Source of the DNA: Alphaproteobacteria bacterium
Lineage (GTDB): Bacteria > Myxococcota_A > UBA796 > GCA-2862545
Direction: 5' to 3'
DNA length: 39,589 nt
Assembly (NCBI GenBank): GCA_020632925.1
Contig: JACKER010000048.1
Coordinates: 1-39,589 of the forward strand
Shown: positions 24,275-32,805 of the stretch, piece by piece
How positions within the stretch are numbered: the stretch's first letter is position 1
Layout: the number at the start of each line of letters is the position of its first letter
The notes under the pieces: model-generated
Told to the model about the DNA's origin: nothing
Databases searched by the model: none
The model's input: only the letters and a program-made list of their open reading frames with translations
Position numbers and translations under genes: made by a program

Positions 24275-26065
24275 ATGGCCGACCCCCAGAGCACCTTCGA
24301 CCTCGATCCCACCCGTTCGAGGCGTGCGGCGGCCCGGCCGGACGTGGTGGAACCGCGGACGACGAACGAGTTCCCGCGCTTCGCCGGCCAGGTCTTCAAG
24401 CGGCCACCTCGCTACCACCAGGAGGTCGGTGCCCGCGGCGAGCTGGACGACTACACGGCGCACGCCTACCAGTACGCCACCTCGTCGAAGCCCGGCGAGC
24501 TGCAGCCCGCCGCCATCGTCTACTGCGCCAACGAGGCGGACGTCGCGCTGGCCGTCCAGTACGCGAAGAGCGCGGGCGTCGCTGTCGCCGTGCGGACCGG
24601 CGGTCACCACTTCTGGGGCTTCTCGTCCACCGCGGACCAGAACATCCAGGTGGACCTGTCGGGCTTCCGGCAGTTCTCGTACGACGAGGCGAGCCGCACG
24701 GTCACCTGCGGCGTCGGCCTCAAGCTCGAGGAGCTGGACGAGAAGCTCGGCGCCCTCGGTGCCTTCGTCCCCCACGGCCAGTGTGGCGCCGTCCGGCTCG
24801 GCGGCCACCTCCAGTCCGGCGGCTTCTCCGTGCTCTGTGGCCGTTCCTTCGGCTGGTTCTCCGACCACGTCGTCTCCTTCCGCATCGTCACCGCCGATCT
24901 GCGTACCCGGGTCGTGCATCGGCCCGATCCGGCCCGGCCCCACGTGGACGACGAGCTCTGGTTCGCGGCGATCGGTGGGAGCCCGGGGAACTTCGGTGTG
25001 GTCACCGAGATGACCCTGCGGCCGCTGTGGGACGTGGACCACCCCGAGAGCCGCACGATGACGGTCTACATGCACTACACGCCCGAGGCTCACGAGGCGC
25101 TCCTGCAGATCGTGGCCGACTTCAACGACGACGACGAGCTGCCCGCGGACTTCAACGTGTGCACCTTCATCCTCGGCGCGCACCCGGTCGTGCTCCGCCA
25201 GAACATCGACACGCGCATGATGAAGGAGCGCCACGAGCTGTACGGCGAGGGGATGGAGCCGCACCCGACGATCATCGGGTTGTGGGCCACCTGGTGCAAC
25301 CTCGACGGCGGCGCCTTCTCCGAGGAGGCCCGCGCCTTCTTCGACGAGCTCGACCGCCGCACCCGACCGTTGCTGTCCAAGCGCGACCGCCTCGCCGCGA
25401 AGCTGCTCGGGCCCATCGTGGGAAAGGTCGTGCCGGTGAGGACGCCGGACCAGGCGGTCCCGATGTCGGTCCTCACCGACGCGTACTGCTTCCCCAAGCG
25501 CGTGCACGCCAACCCGTACGTGTCCGCCACCTGGTGCGGCCAGTCCCAGCAGACCGCCAGCAACGGCTTCGCCCGGTGGGCCCGGGACGCGACGGCCGAG
25601 GTGGAGGCCCAGCCCGGCTGCTACCCCGACTTCGAGTGGGTCGTGTGCGGTGGTCGCCACTCCCGGAACCGCCCCGCGGGCGAGGCCCACAGCGCGGTCG
25701 CGTGGCGCGACGTCACGATGCTCTGCTTCCAGTACGTCCACTTCGACAACACCGACCACCTCGGGCGGGACTGGGCGGCCCCGCGGGCGTTCTCGGAGGC
25801 CTGGGTCGATCGCACGAAGCGTGGCGGCGTGGGCCCCGATGGGGTGCTCGGCCGCGACGACCGGCGTTGGAACGCGTTCCCCGAGCAGGACGAGGACCTG
25901 GACCAGGAGCGCGCGCACTACTTCCAGTCCGAGGAGGTCTACGAGCGCGTGCTGGCCGTCAAGCGGGCCGTCGACCCCGACGACGTCTTCACCGCGAACC
26001 GTTTCTGCGTGGGGGCCAGCCGCAAGTACGGGGCGGGTCGCGCGCGGACGGTCCAGAGCGCCTGA
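24275..26065 (+). CDS. FAD-dependent oxidase, berberine-bridge-enzyme family
   Basis: 596 residues. An FAD-binding PCMH domain (about 70-260) has RTGGHHFWG with His111 at the position of the 8alpha-histidyl link. HGQCGAVRLGGHLQSGG has Cys170 where bicovalent enzymes attach FAD through cysteine. IGGSPGNFGVVTEMTLR follows. The C-terminal half has BBE-like features, ending in VDPDDVFTANRF. At 596 residues it is longer than many members (about 450-500) because of an extended middle region. It probably oxidises a hydroxyl group or forms a ring or double bond. ATG 24275 has AGGAGA 4 bases upstream. It ends 14 bases before the PfaC-like gene, so the two are probably one transcript. Confidence 0.85.
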   Translation: MADPQSTFDLDPTRSRRAAARPDVVEPRTTNEFPRFAGQVFKRPPRYHQEVGARGELDDYTAHAYQYATSSKPGELQPAAIVYCANEADVALAVQYAKSAGVAVAVRTGGHHFWGFSSTADQNIQVDLSGFRQFSYDEASRTVTCGVGLKLEELDEKLGALGAFVPHGQCGAVRLGGHLQSGGFSVLCGRSFGWFSDHVVSFRIVTADLRTRVVHRPDPARPHVDDELWFAAIGGSPGNFGVVTEMTLRPLWDVDHPESRTMTVYMHYTPEAHEALLQIVADFNDDDELPADFNVCTFILGAHPVVLRQNIDTRMMKERHELYGEGMEPHPTIIGLWATWCNLDGGAFSEEARAFFDELDRRTRPLLSKRDRLAAKLLGPIVGKVVPVRTPDQAVPMSVLTDAYCFPKRVHANPYVSATWCGQSQQTASNGFARWARDATAEVEAQPGCYPDFEWVVCGGRHSRNRPAGEAHSAVAWRDVTMLCFQYVHFDNTDHLGRDWAAPRAFSEAWVDRTKRGGVGPDGVLGRDDRRWNAFPEQDEDLDQERAHYFQSEEVYERVLAVKRAVDPDDVFTANRFCVGASRKYGAGRARTVQSA

Positions 26066-26079
26066 AGCGGCCGACACCC

Positions 26080-29000
26080 ATGTCCTTCCTACCCATCGCC
26101 ATCGTCGGGCGCGGCTGCGTGCTGCCCGGCGCTCTCCGCCCCGACGCGCTCACGTCCGCCGTGCTCGAGGGTCGTGATCTGGTCACGTCCGCCGATCCGG
26201 ACCGCTGGCTCTTCCGGCGGCGCACCCCCGCGTTCTCGTGGAGCTCCGGGGCGCCCGATCTGCCGTGGAGCGATCGCGGTGGGTACGTCCGAGGCTTCGA
26301 CCAGGTCTTCGACCCACGGGCCACCCAGCTGCCCGCCGAGACCCTCGCTGGCCTCGACCCGCTCTTCCTGTGGGCCGTCCACGCGGCCGGGCAGGCCCTC
26401 GCCGAGGCCGGTGTCGACGGACCCGCGCCCCGAGCCGGCGTCATCCTCGGCAACCTCGGCTTCCCCACGGCGGGGCTGGCCCGGTTCACGAACAGTGTGT
26501 GGCTGGGACGGCAGCCAGGCTTCGCGTCCCGGACAGCCGAGCGCCCCGACCCGCGCAACCGCTTCATGTCGGGCCTGCCCGCGCACCTCGTCGCTCGGGC
26601 CTTCGGGCTCGGCGGGCCGGCGTTCGCGCTGGACGCCGCGTGCGCCTCGTCGCTGTACGCGATGCGCATCGCCTGCGATCGGCTCGCCGCGGGCGAGGTG
26701 GACCTGATGCTCGCCGGGGCCGTGGCCTGCTGCGACGACACCTTCATCCACCTGGGCTTCTGCGCGCTGCAGGCGCTCTCCAGGAGCGGTCGGAGCCGTC
26801 CGTTCCACGCCGGCGCCGACGGGCTGCTCCCCGCCGAGGGTGCGGCGATGGTCGCGCTGAAGCGCCTGGACGACGCGGTGCGCGACGGCGACCGGATCCT
26901 CGGGGTGATCCGGGGCATCGGCCTGTCCAACGACGGGCGCGCCCGCGGCTTCCTCGCCCCGGACGTGGCCGGCCAGGTCCGGGCCATGCGAGCGGCCTAC
27001 GCCGAGTCGGGCTGGTCGCCGGCCGACGTCGGGCTGGTCGAGTGCCACGCCACCGGCACGCCGGTCGGCGACGCCACCGAGCTCGCCGCCATGCGCGAGG
27101 TCTTCGCGGGCGCGGGTGAGGTCCCCATCGGCTCGGTCAAGTCCAACCTGGGGCACCCCATCACCGCCGCCGGTGCCGCGGCGCTGCTCAAGGTCCTGGG
27201 CTGCATGGAGGGCCGCACGCTCCCGCCCACCCTGAACGTGGACGAGCCGACCTCGGCGCTGGATGGCACCCCGTTCCGCCTGCTGCGAGAGGCCGAGCCC
27301 TGGACGGGGCCGCGTCGTGCCGCCATCTCGGCCTTCGGCTTCGGCGGGAACAACGCCCACCTGCTGGTCGAGGCCTGGGAGGGTCCGCTGCGGCACACGC
27401 CGCCCCCCGCCGCGATCCCGGCGCCCGCGGAGGAGCCCGTCGTCGTCGTCCGCATGGCGGTGCGCCTCGGTGAGCTCGACACCGACGGCTTCGTCCGCGC
27501 GGTCGTCCGTGGCGACCCGATGCCCCTGCGGCGGGAGAACGTCTCGCTCGACCTGGCCGGGCTGCGGTTCCCTCCGAACGATCTCGGACAGACCCTGCCG
27601 CAGCAGCTCCTCGTCCTGGACGCCGCGCGCGAGGCGGTGGCGGACCTCGAGCTGCCGCGCGAGCGGACCGGCATCCTCGTCGGCATGGGGACCGATCCGA
27701 CGGTCGCGCGCTACGGGCTGCGCTGGCTGGTGCCGGAGCTCGGCGTCGACGACCCTGCCTGGCAGCGAGCGGCCATGGACGCGGTGATCCCGCACCTCGG
27801 CTCGGCGGGCGTGCTGGGCACCATGCCGAACATCCCCACCAACCGGCTGAACACGCAGTTCGACCTGGCCGGTCCGAGCTTCTCGGTCTTCGGCGAGGAG
27901 GCCTCGGGGCTGCAGGCCTTCGGGCTCGCCCGCCGCGCGCTGCGCAGCCGACAGCTCGACGCCGCCGTCGTCGGAGCGGTCGACCTGAGCGTCGATCCCG
28001 TCCACCAGGCCGCGATCGAGCTGCCACCGGGTGCCGCGCCGGCGGACGCCGCGGTCGTGATGGTGCTCCTCCGCGAGTCCGACGCTCGGGCGCGCGGTCT
28101 GCCGATCCTGGCGCGGCTGGACGAGGAGCGGGGAGGGGAGCCCCTCGGGTCTGCCCTGGAGGACGCCCTGGGAGTCCCCCACGCCGCCGTCGGATGGCTG
28201 CGCGTGGCCGCCGCGATCGCTCGGCTGGGCACCCGTGGGGGTCCGGTCGCGGTCCGCACGTCCGTCCTGGGCGCCGGCGTCTCCACCGTCCGGGTCTCCG
28301 CTGGCGAGGATCCGCTGCCCAGCCGGTCTTCCACTGCGTCACGGAGCCTGTCCTGGCCCGCGCACCTCCCCGACGTGGTGCTGCCGCCGCCTCCCGCGCC
28401 CGTCGTCCCGTCCCCGGTGGAGACGTTCCGCGCGCGGCACGCCCACCTCGTGTCGGGCCACCTGGAGCACCTGGCCCAGCTGACCGCGCTGTACGCTCGC
28501 TTCCTGCACACCCACCAGCACGAGGTCGCGCAGCTCGCCGGCGGATCGGCACCCGCGCTCGCACCACCTGCTCCCGCACCGGCGCCGCGTCCGGCGCCGA
28601 CGATGCGGCCGACACCCCCCGCGCTGCGCATCGCGTTCAACGCCTTCCCGTTCCCCGAGCACCTGCCCGTCCCCGACGCCGCGGACCTGCCGGGCCCGAC
28701 CTTCGATCGGCTGGACCTCGAGGTCCACGGATCGGGTCGGATCAGCCGTCTCTTCGGCCAGGGTTTCGCGCCCCATGACGCCTGGGCCTGGAACTGCCGG
28801 ATGCCCGAGCCCCCGCTCCTGCTGGCCGATCGGGCGCTCGGCATCGACGCGCCGGCGCTCGCGCTCGGCACGGGCACGATGTGGACCCAGACCGATATCG
28901 CCGAGGAGAGCTGGTTCGTCCGTCATGATCGGACGATCCCGCCGTGCCTGATGATCGAGGCGGGGCAGGCCGACCTGATGCTGATCTCGTGGATGGGCGT

Positions 29001-32000
29001 CGACCTGCTCAACAACCGCGGGAACCGCGTCTACCGCCTGTTGGGTTGCGACCTGACCTACACCGGTCCGCTCCCTCGGGTGGGCGAGACCATGACCTAC
29101 CAGATCCACGTGGACGGTCACGCCAGTCAGGGTCCGGTGCGCCTGTTCTTCTTCCACTACGACTGCGTGGTCGACGGCCAGCCGCGGCTCTCCGTCCGCA
29201 ACGGCCAGGCCGGCTTCTTCACGCCACAGGAGCTGGAGGAGTCCTCGGGCATCCTGTGGGACCCCGAAGGGGCCGAGCACGATCCCACGATGCGGCTCGA
29301 TCCGCCCGTCGTGCTGCCGCAGCGCCGCACCTTCGAGCTCGAGCACCTCGAGGCCTTCGCGCGCGGGGACGCGTTCGCCTGCTTCGGGAAGGGCTTCGAG
29401 CGGCTGGCCAGCCACGTGCGCACACCGCGGATCCAGGCCCCCCCGATGCTGATGATGGAGCGGATCACCCGCTTCGATCCGCGCGGAGGTCCGTGGGGCC
29501 GCGGCTACCTGAGGGTCGAGCTGGACATCGATCCGGACGCCTGGTTCTTCCAGGGTCACTTCAAGAACGACCCCTGCATGCCCGGCACGCTCATGGCCGA
29601 GGGCTGCCTGCAGGCGCTGGCGTTCTACCTCGCCGCGATGGGCTTCACGCTCGATCGGGACGGCTGGCGCTTCGAGCCCGTCCTCGACCACACCGTGCCG
29701 CTACGCTGCCGGGGGCAGACCGTGCCCGGCGCGAAGGTGCTGACCTACGAGGTCTTCGTCGAGTCGATCGAGGACGGGCCGTACCCCACCATCTACGCCG
29801 ATCTCCTCGGGACGACCGACGGCCTGAAGAGCTTCTGGGCGAGGCGCATGGGGCTCAGGCTGGTGCCGGACTGGCCGCTCGAGACCCTGGTCCCCGAGCT
29901 CCCCACCTACGTCGAGCCCGAGCCCGTCGCGACCATCGCCGGCTTCCCCCTCGGCTACGCGAGCCTGCTCGCCTGCGCCTGGGGACGGCCGAGCGCCGCG
30001 TTCGGACCCTGCGCGGCCCGCTTCGACGACGGGCGTCCCGTCCCGCGCCTGCCGGGCGCCCCGTACCACTTCGTGTCGCGGGTCGTTCGCGTCGAGAGCG
30101 CCGCGGTCGAGGTGGCCTGGGACATCCCCGAGGACGGCTGGGCCTTCGGCGCCAACGGCTGCCGCGTCCTGCCCTACGCGGTCCTCCTCGAGGCTGCCCT
30201 CCAACCCTGCGGCTGGCTCGCGGCCCACGTCGGCACCCCCGGCGCCCGCTTCCGGAACCTCGAGGGGCACGGGGAGGTGCTCGCGGAGGTGGTCCCGACC
30301 TCGGGCACCTTGCGGACCCGCGTGGAGCGCTCGACCGAGGGGTTCACGGTCACCTGCCGACTCGGACAGGTGGAGGTCTACCGGCTGCAGACGGCATTCG
30401 GCGCCGCCGCACCGATCGACGCGGGGCCGCCGCGGGACGCGAGCGACTTCCGCGTGGAGCTCGGGCAGCGTCCGGAGCGCTACCACGGGGGCCCGCTGCG
30501 GCTGCCCGAGGCCCCCTTGCGCAGGTTGGACCGCCTGTCCGGCTACTGGCCCGCCGGCGGGAGCGCCGGTCTCGGCCGCCTGCGGGGCGAGCACGACGTC
30601 GTCGCTGGCGACTGGACCTTCGGGCTGCACCTCGGGGACCACGTCCAGCCGGGCTCGCTGGGGCTCCAGACCCTCGTGGAGCTGCTGCAGGCCTTGATCC
30701 TCACCCGCGATCTCGCGGCCGGGATGGACCTCCCGCGCTTCGAGGCCATCGGCGTCGGCCTTCGCCACGCGTGGGCGATCCGCGGCCTGGTCCCCAGCGA
30801 CGCCGAGCGGATCACGGCCGAGGTGGAGATCACGGCGATCCGGCGCGACGAGCGAGGTCTGGTCGTCATCGGCGCCGGCACGCTGTGGTGTGACGGGCGC
30901 TGCCTCCAGCAGATGGGGGAGCTCCCCCTCCGCGTCGTCGACGGGCCCGAGCCCGCCGGCCAGCACGCCCCGCGACGGACGGACGGACGACCCCTCCCGG
31001 CGGGCACCCAGGTGCCCTCGGGCGCGTGGGAGACGCCCGGCCGCCTGCTGCAGACCATGCCCGGCCGACCCGCCGCCGAGGCCCGACTCGCCGCCTTCCA
31101 CGGCCAGCACGTGCGGCGCGCCCAGCTCGCCGAACGGTTCGACGCCCACCACGAGGTCGTGGGCGAGCGACACCCGCTTCGGACGGCCGTGGTCGAGGCC
31201 ACCGGCGTCCGGCTGGAGGACGTGCGGATCGAGGGGCGCACGGCCACGGTGTCCTCCCTTCCGTCGACCCGGTTCGAGCTCGACGGCGACCGGCTCGTGG
31301 AGACGCTGGACGTGGCGCGTGCCGGCGCGTTCTGGTCCGACCGGTTCGGCGTGACCGACTGGCCCGTCCGCGATCTGTACACCCACCTGGTCGGCGCGTT
31401 CACCCGTAGGGTCCGGCTCGAGGATCCCGATCTGGTGCGCAACCTGCAGGGGAGGGGAGCGTTGTTCCTCGCCAACCACCAGGTGGCGATCGAGTCGCTG
31501 TCGTTCCTGGTCCTCGTCGGACCGCTCCTCGGCATCCCCACCACCGCGATCGCGAAGGACGAGCACCGTCACACCTGGATGGGTCGCCTGATGGCGCTGA
31601 TCGAGGACTGGCCGGGCGTGGGGGCGTCCGGGTTCCTGGCGTACTTCGATCGCTCGAACCCCGCGGCCTTCCCCGCCCTGCTGCAGCCGCTGCTGGCCGA
31701 AGTCGCCGCCGGGAAGCGGAGCGTGCTGGTGCACACCGACGGCACCCGCTCGCACGGCTGCCGCGAGCCCGTCCGCCAGGTGAGCGCCGTCCTCGTCGAC
31801 GCCGCCATCGCGCTCGGCATCCCCATCGTGCCGGTCGCGTTCGAGGGCGGCCTCCCGGTCGCGCCGACCGAGGGAAAGCTCGCGTTCCCGTACCGCCATG
31901 GCCGACAGGACATCGTCCTCGGCGCGGCCCTCGCTCCGGAGACGCTCGCCCGCCTGCCGCTGAAGGAACGCAAGGAGGCCGTGCTCGCGGCCCTGAATCG

Positions 32001-32238
32001 GGTGGGTACGCCGCTGGCGCACCGGGTGCCGCTGCCCGGTCAGCCGGCGCTCGCCGCCCACGTCCGCGGGCTCGCTCACCCCGACGAGGCGTGGGGGACG
32101 ATCCGGGCGGTGCTCGAGCGGGCCGGACCGCTGCACCCCGCGCTCGCGTCTGCCGTCGAGGCCGCCCGTCGCGGAGACCCGTCGGCTGCGACCGGTCCGT
32201 GGGCGAGCACGCTGGCCGCGTCCCTGGTCGGGCGATGA
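26080..32238 (+). CDS. PfaC-like iterative synthase fused to AGPAT acyltransferase
   Basis: 2052 residues. A ketosynthase (about 4-430) has Cys188 in DAACASSL, His323 in ECHATGTPVGD and His359 in KSNLGHP. A chain-length factor (about 450-720) has Glu607 in place of the catalytic Cys. A Pro/Ala linker (about 822-850) precedes four hotdog modules. Module 1 has PPCLMIEAGQADLMLISWMG (954-973), a PfaC hallmark. Module 2 has His1160/Glu1174 in WFFQGHFKNDPCMPG. Module 3 ends LLEAALQPCGWLAA. Module 4 has His1517 but Gln1530 where acid is expected. The end (about 1765-2000) is an acylglycerolphosphate acyltransferase with NHQVAIE (H1800, E1805) and DGTRS. KS-CLF-DH plus AGPAT is known from terrestrial myxobacterial PUFA synthases. 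No ACP, MAT, KR or ER is present, so it needs partners outside the window. Upstream Shine-Dalgarno is weak. Confidence 0.88.
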   Translation: MSFLPIAIVGRGCVLPGALRPDALTSAVLEGRDLVTSADPDRWLFRRRTPAFSWSSGAPDLPWSDRGGYVRGFDQVFDPRATQLPAETLAGLDPLFLWAVHAAGQALAEAGVDGPAPRAGVILGNLGFPTAGLARFTNSVWLGRQPGFASRTAERPDPRNRFMSGLPAHLVARAFGLGGPAFALDAACASSLYAMRIACDRLAAGEVDLMLAGAVACCDDTFIHLGFCALQALSRSGRSRPFHAGADGLLPAEGAAMVALKRLDDAVRDGDRILGVIRGIGLSNDGRARGFLAPDVAGQVRAMRAAYAESGWSPADVGLVECHATGTPVGDATELAAMREVFAGAGEVPIGSVKSNLGHPITAAGAAALLKVLGCMEGRTLPPTLNVDEPTSALDGTPFRLLREAEPWTGPRRAAISAFGFGGNNAHLLVEAWEGPLRHTPPPAAIPAPAEEPVVVVRMAVRLGELDTDGFVRAVVRGDPMPLRRENVSLDLAGLRFPPNDLGQTLPQQLLVLDAAREAVADLELPRERTGILVGMGTDPTVARYGLRWLVPELGVDDPAWQRAAMDAVIPHLGSAGVLGTMPNIPTNRLNTQFDLAGPSFSVFGEEASGLQAFGLARRALRSRQLDAAVVGAVDLSVDPVHQAAIELPPGAAPADAAVVMVLLRESDARARGLPILARLDEERGGEPLGSALEDALGVPHAAVGWLRVAAAIARLGTRGGPVAVRTSVLGAGVSTVRVSAGEDPLPSRSSTASRSLSWPAHLPDVVLPPPPAPVVPSPVETFRARHAHLVSGHLEHLAQLTALYARFLHTHQHEVAQLAGGSAPALAPPAPAPAPRPAPTMRPTPPALRIAFNAFPFPEHLPVPDAADLPGPTFDRLDLEVHGSGRISRLFGQGFAPHDAWAWNCRMPEPPLLLADRALGIDAPALALGTGTMWTQTDIAEESWFVRHDRTIPPCLMIEAGQADLMLISWMGVDLLNNRGNRVYRLLGCDLTYTGPLPRVGETMTYQIHVDGHASQGPVRLFFFHYDCVVDGQPRLSVRNGQAGFFTPQELEESSGILWDPEGAEHDPTMRLDPPVVLPQRRTFELEHLEAFARGDAFACFGKGFERLASHVRTPRIQAPPMLMMERITRFDPRGGPWGRGYLRVELDIDPDAWFFQGHFKNDPCMPGTLMAEGCLQALAFYLAAMGFTLDRDGWRFEPVLDHTVPLRCRGQTVPGAKVLTYEVFVESIEDGPYPTIYADLLGTTDGLKSFWARRMGLRLVPDWPLETLVPELPTYVEPEPVATIAGFPLGYASLLACAWGRPSAAFGPCAARFDDGRPVPRLPGAPYHFVSRVVRVESAAVEVAWDIPEDGWAFGANGCRVLPYAVLLEAALQPCGWLAAHVGTPGARFRNLEGHGEVLAEVVPTSGTLRTRVERSTEGFTVTCRLGQVEVYRLQTAFGAAAPIDAGPPRDASDFRVELGQRPERYHGGPLRLPEAPLRRLDRLSGYWPAGGSAGLGRLRGEHDVVAGDWTFGLHLGDHVQPGSLGLQTLVELLQALILTRDLAAGMDLPRFEAIGVGLRHAWAIRGLVPSDAERITAEVEITAIRRDERGLVVIGAGTLWCDGRCLQQMGELPLRVVDGPEPAGQHAPRRTDGRPLPAGTQVPSGAWETPGRLLQTMPGRPAAEARLAAFHGQHVRRAQLAERFDAHHEVVGERHPLRTAVVEATGVRLEDVRIEGRTATVSSLPSTRFELDGDRLVETLDVARAGAFWSDRFGVTDWPVRDLYTHLVGAFTRRVRLEDPDLVRNLQGRGALFLANHQVAIESLSFLVLVGPLLGIPTTAIAKDEHRHTWMGRLMALIEDWPGVGASGFLAYFDRSNPAAFPALLQPLLAEVAAGKRSVLVHTDGTRSHGCREPVRQVSAVLVDAAIALGIPIVPVAFEGGLPVAPTEGKLAFPYRHGRQDIVLGAALAPETLARLPLKERKEAVLAALNRVGTPLAHRVPLPGQPALAAHVRGLAHPDEAWGTIRAVLERAGPLHPALASAVEAARRGDPSAATGPWASTLAASLVGR

Positions 32239-32241
32239 GGG

Positions 32242-32754
32242 TCAGGACAGGGTGGCCAGCAGCCAGGCGCGGGCGGAGCGCCACTTGCGCTCCACGGTCC
32301 GCAGCGAGACGCCCAGCGTCTCGGCGATCTCCTCGTGCTCGAGCCCACCGAGCAGCTTCAGCTCCACGATCTGCGCGGAGACGGCGTCGTGAGCGGAGAG
32401 CTCCGTCAGCGCCCGATCCAGCGCGACGATGTCGAGCGCGTCGTGCGGGGCCGCGAGATCGGCGAGCGACACGGTGTCCCAGCCTCCCCCGCGCTTGGCG
32501 CTCGCGCGCATGCGAGCACGGTCGATCAGGATCTGGCGCATGGCTCGCGCCGCCACCGCCGCGAAGTGTCGCTTCGACTCCCAGCGCGCCTCCCCCTGCT
32601 TCATCTTGGTCCAGGCCTCGTGGACCAGGCTCGTCGGGGCGATGTCGGCCAGGGCCCCGCGCTCGCGATGGATGTTCGACGCGAGCTGGCGGAGGTAGGC
32701 GTAGACCTCCTCGAAGAGCGCATCCACGTCGCCGGGTTCGGGCGGCTCGACCAT
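32242..32754 (-). CDS. ECF-type RNA polymerase sigma factor
   Basis: 170 residues. Region 2 includes EVYAYLRQLASNIHRERG and LVHEAWTKM. RHFAAVAARAMRQILIDRAR marks the branch of ECF-like sigma factors frequent in planctomycetes and myxobacteria. Region 4 is ELKLLGGLEHEEIAETLGVSLRTVERKWRSARAWL, a helix-turn-helix that reads the -35 element. There is no anti-sigma factor beside it; instead a receptor Ser/Thr kinase gene diverges from it 51 bases away. Sigma factors of this kind are often controlled by phosphorylation from such a kinase, which is the likely arrangement here. ATG 32754 has no strong ribosome site. The stop is 3 bases from the synthase stop. Confidence 0.9.
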   Translation of the reverse strand: MVEPPEPGDVDALFEEVYAYLRQLASNIHRERGALADIAPTSLVHEAWTKMKQGEARWESKRHFAAVAARAMRQILIDRARMRASAKRGGGWDTVSLADLAAPHDALDIVALDRALTELSAHDAVSAQIVELKLLGGLEHEEIAETLGVSLRTVERKWRSARAWLLATLS

Positions 32755-32805
32755 CGGGCGCACGTTGGCACGGGCCGACCCCGCGCGCAATGCTCCAGGA
32801 GCTCC

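Noticed and set aside
26080..32238. Conventional modular type I PKS
   Set aside because: No ACP, AT or KR domains. The KS-CLF-hotdog-AGPAT order and the PPCLMIEAGQADLM motif indicate a PfaC-type protein.
32770..32790. Second sigma-54 promoter in the ECF/kinase gap
   Set aside because: TGGCACG is perfect, but the -12 position 10 bases on reads CC, not GC. Half a site only.
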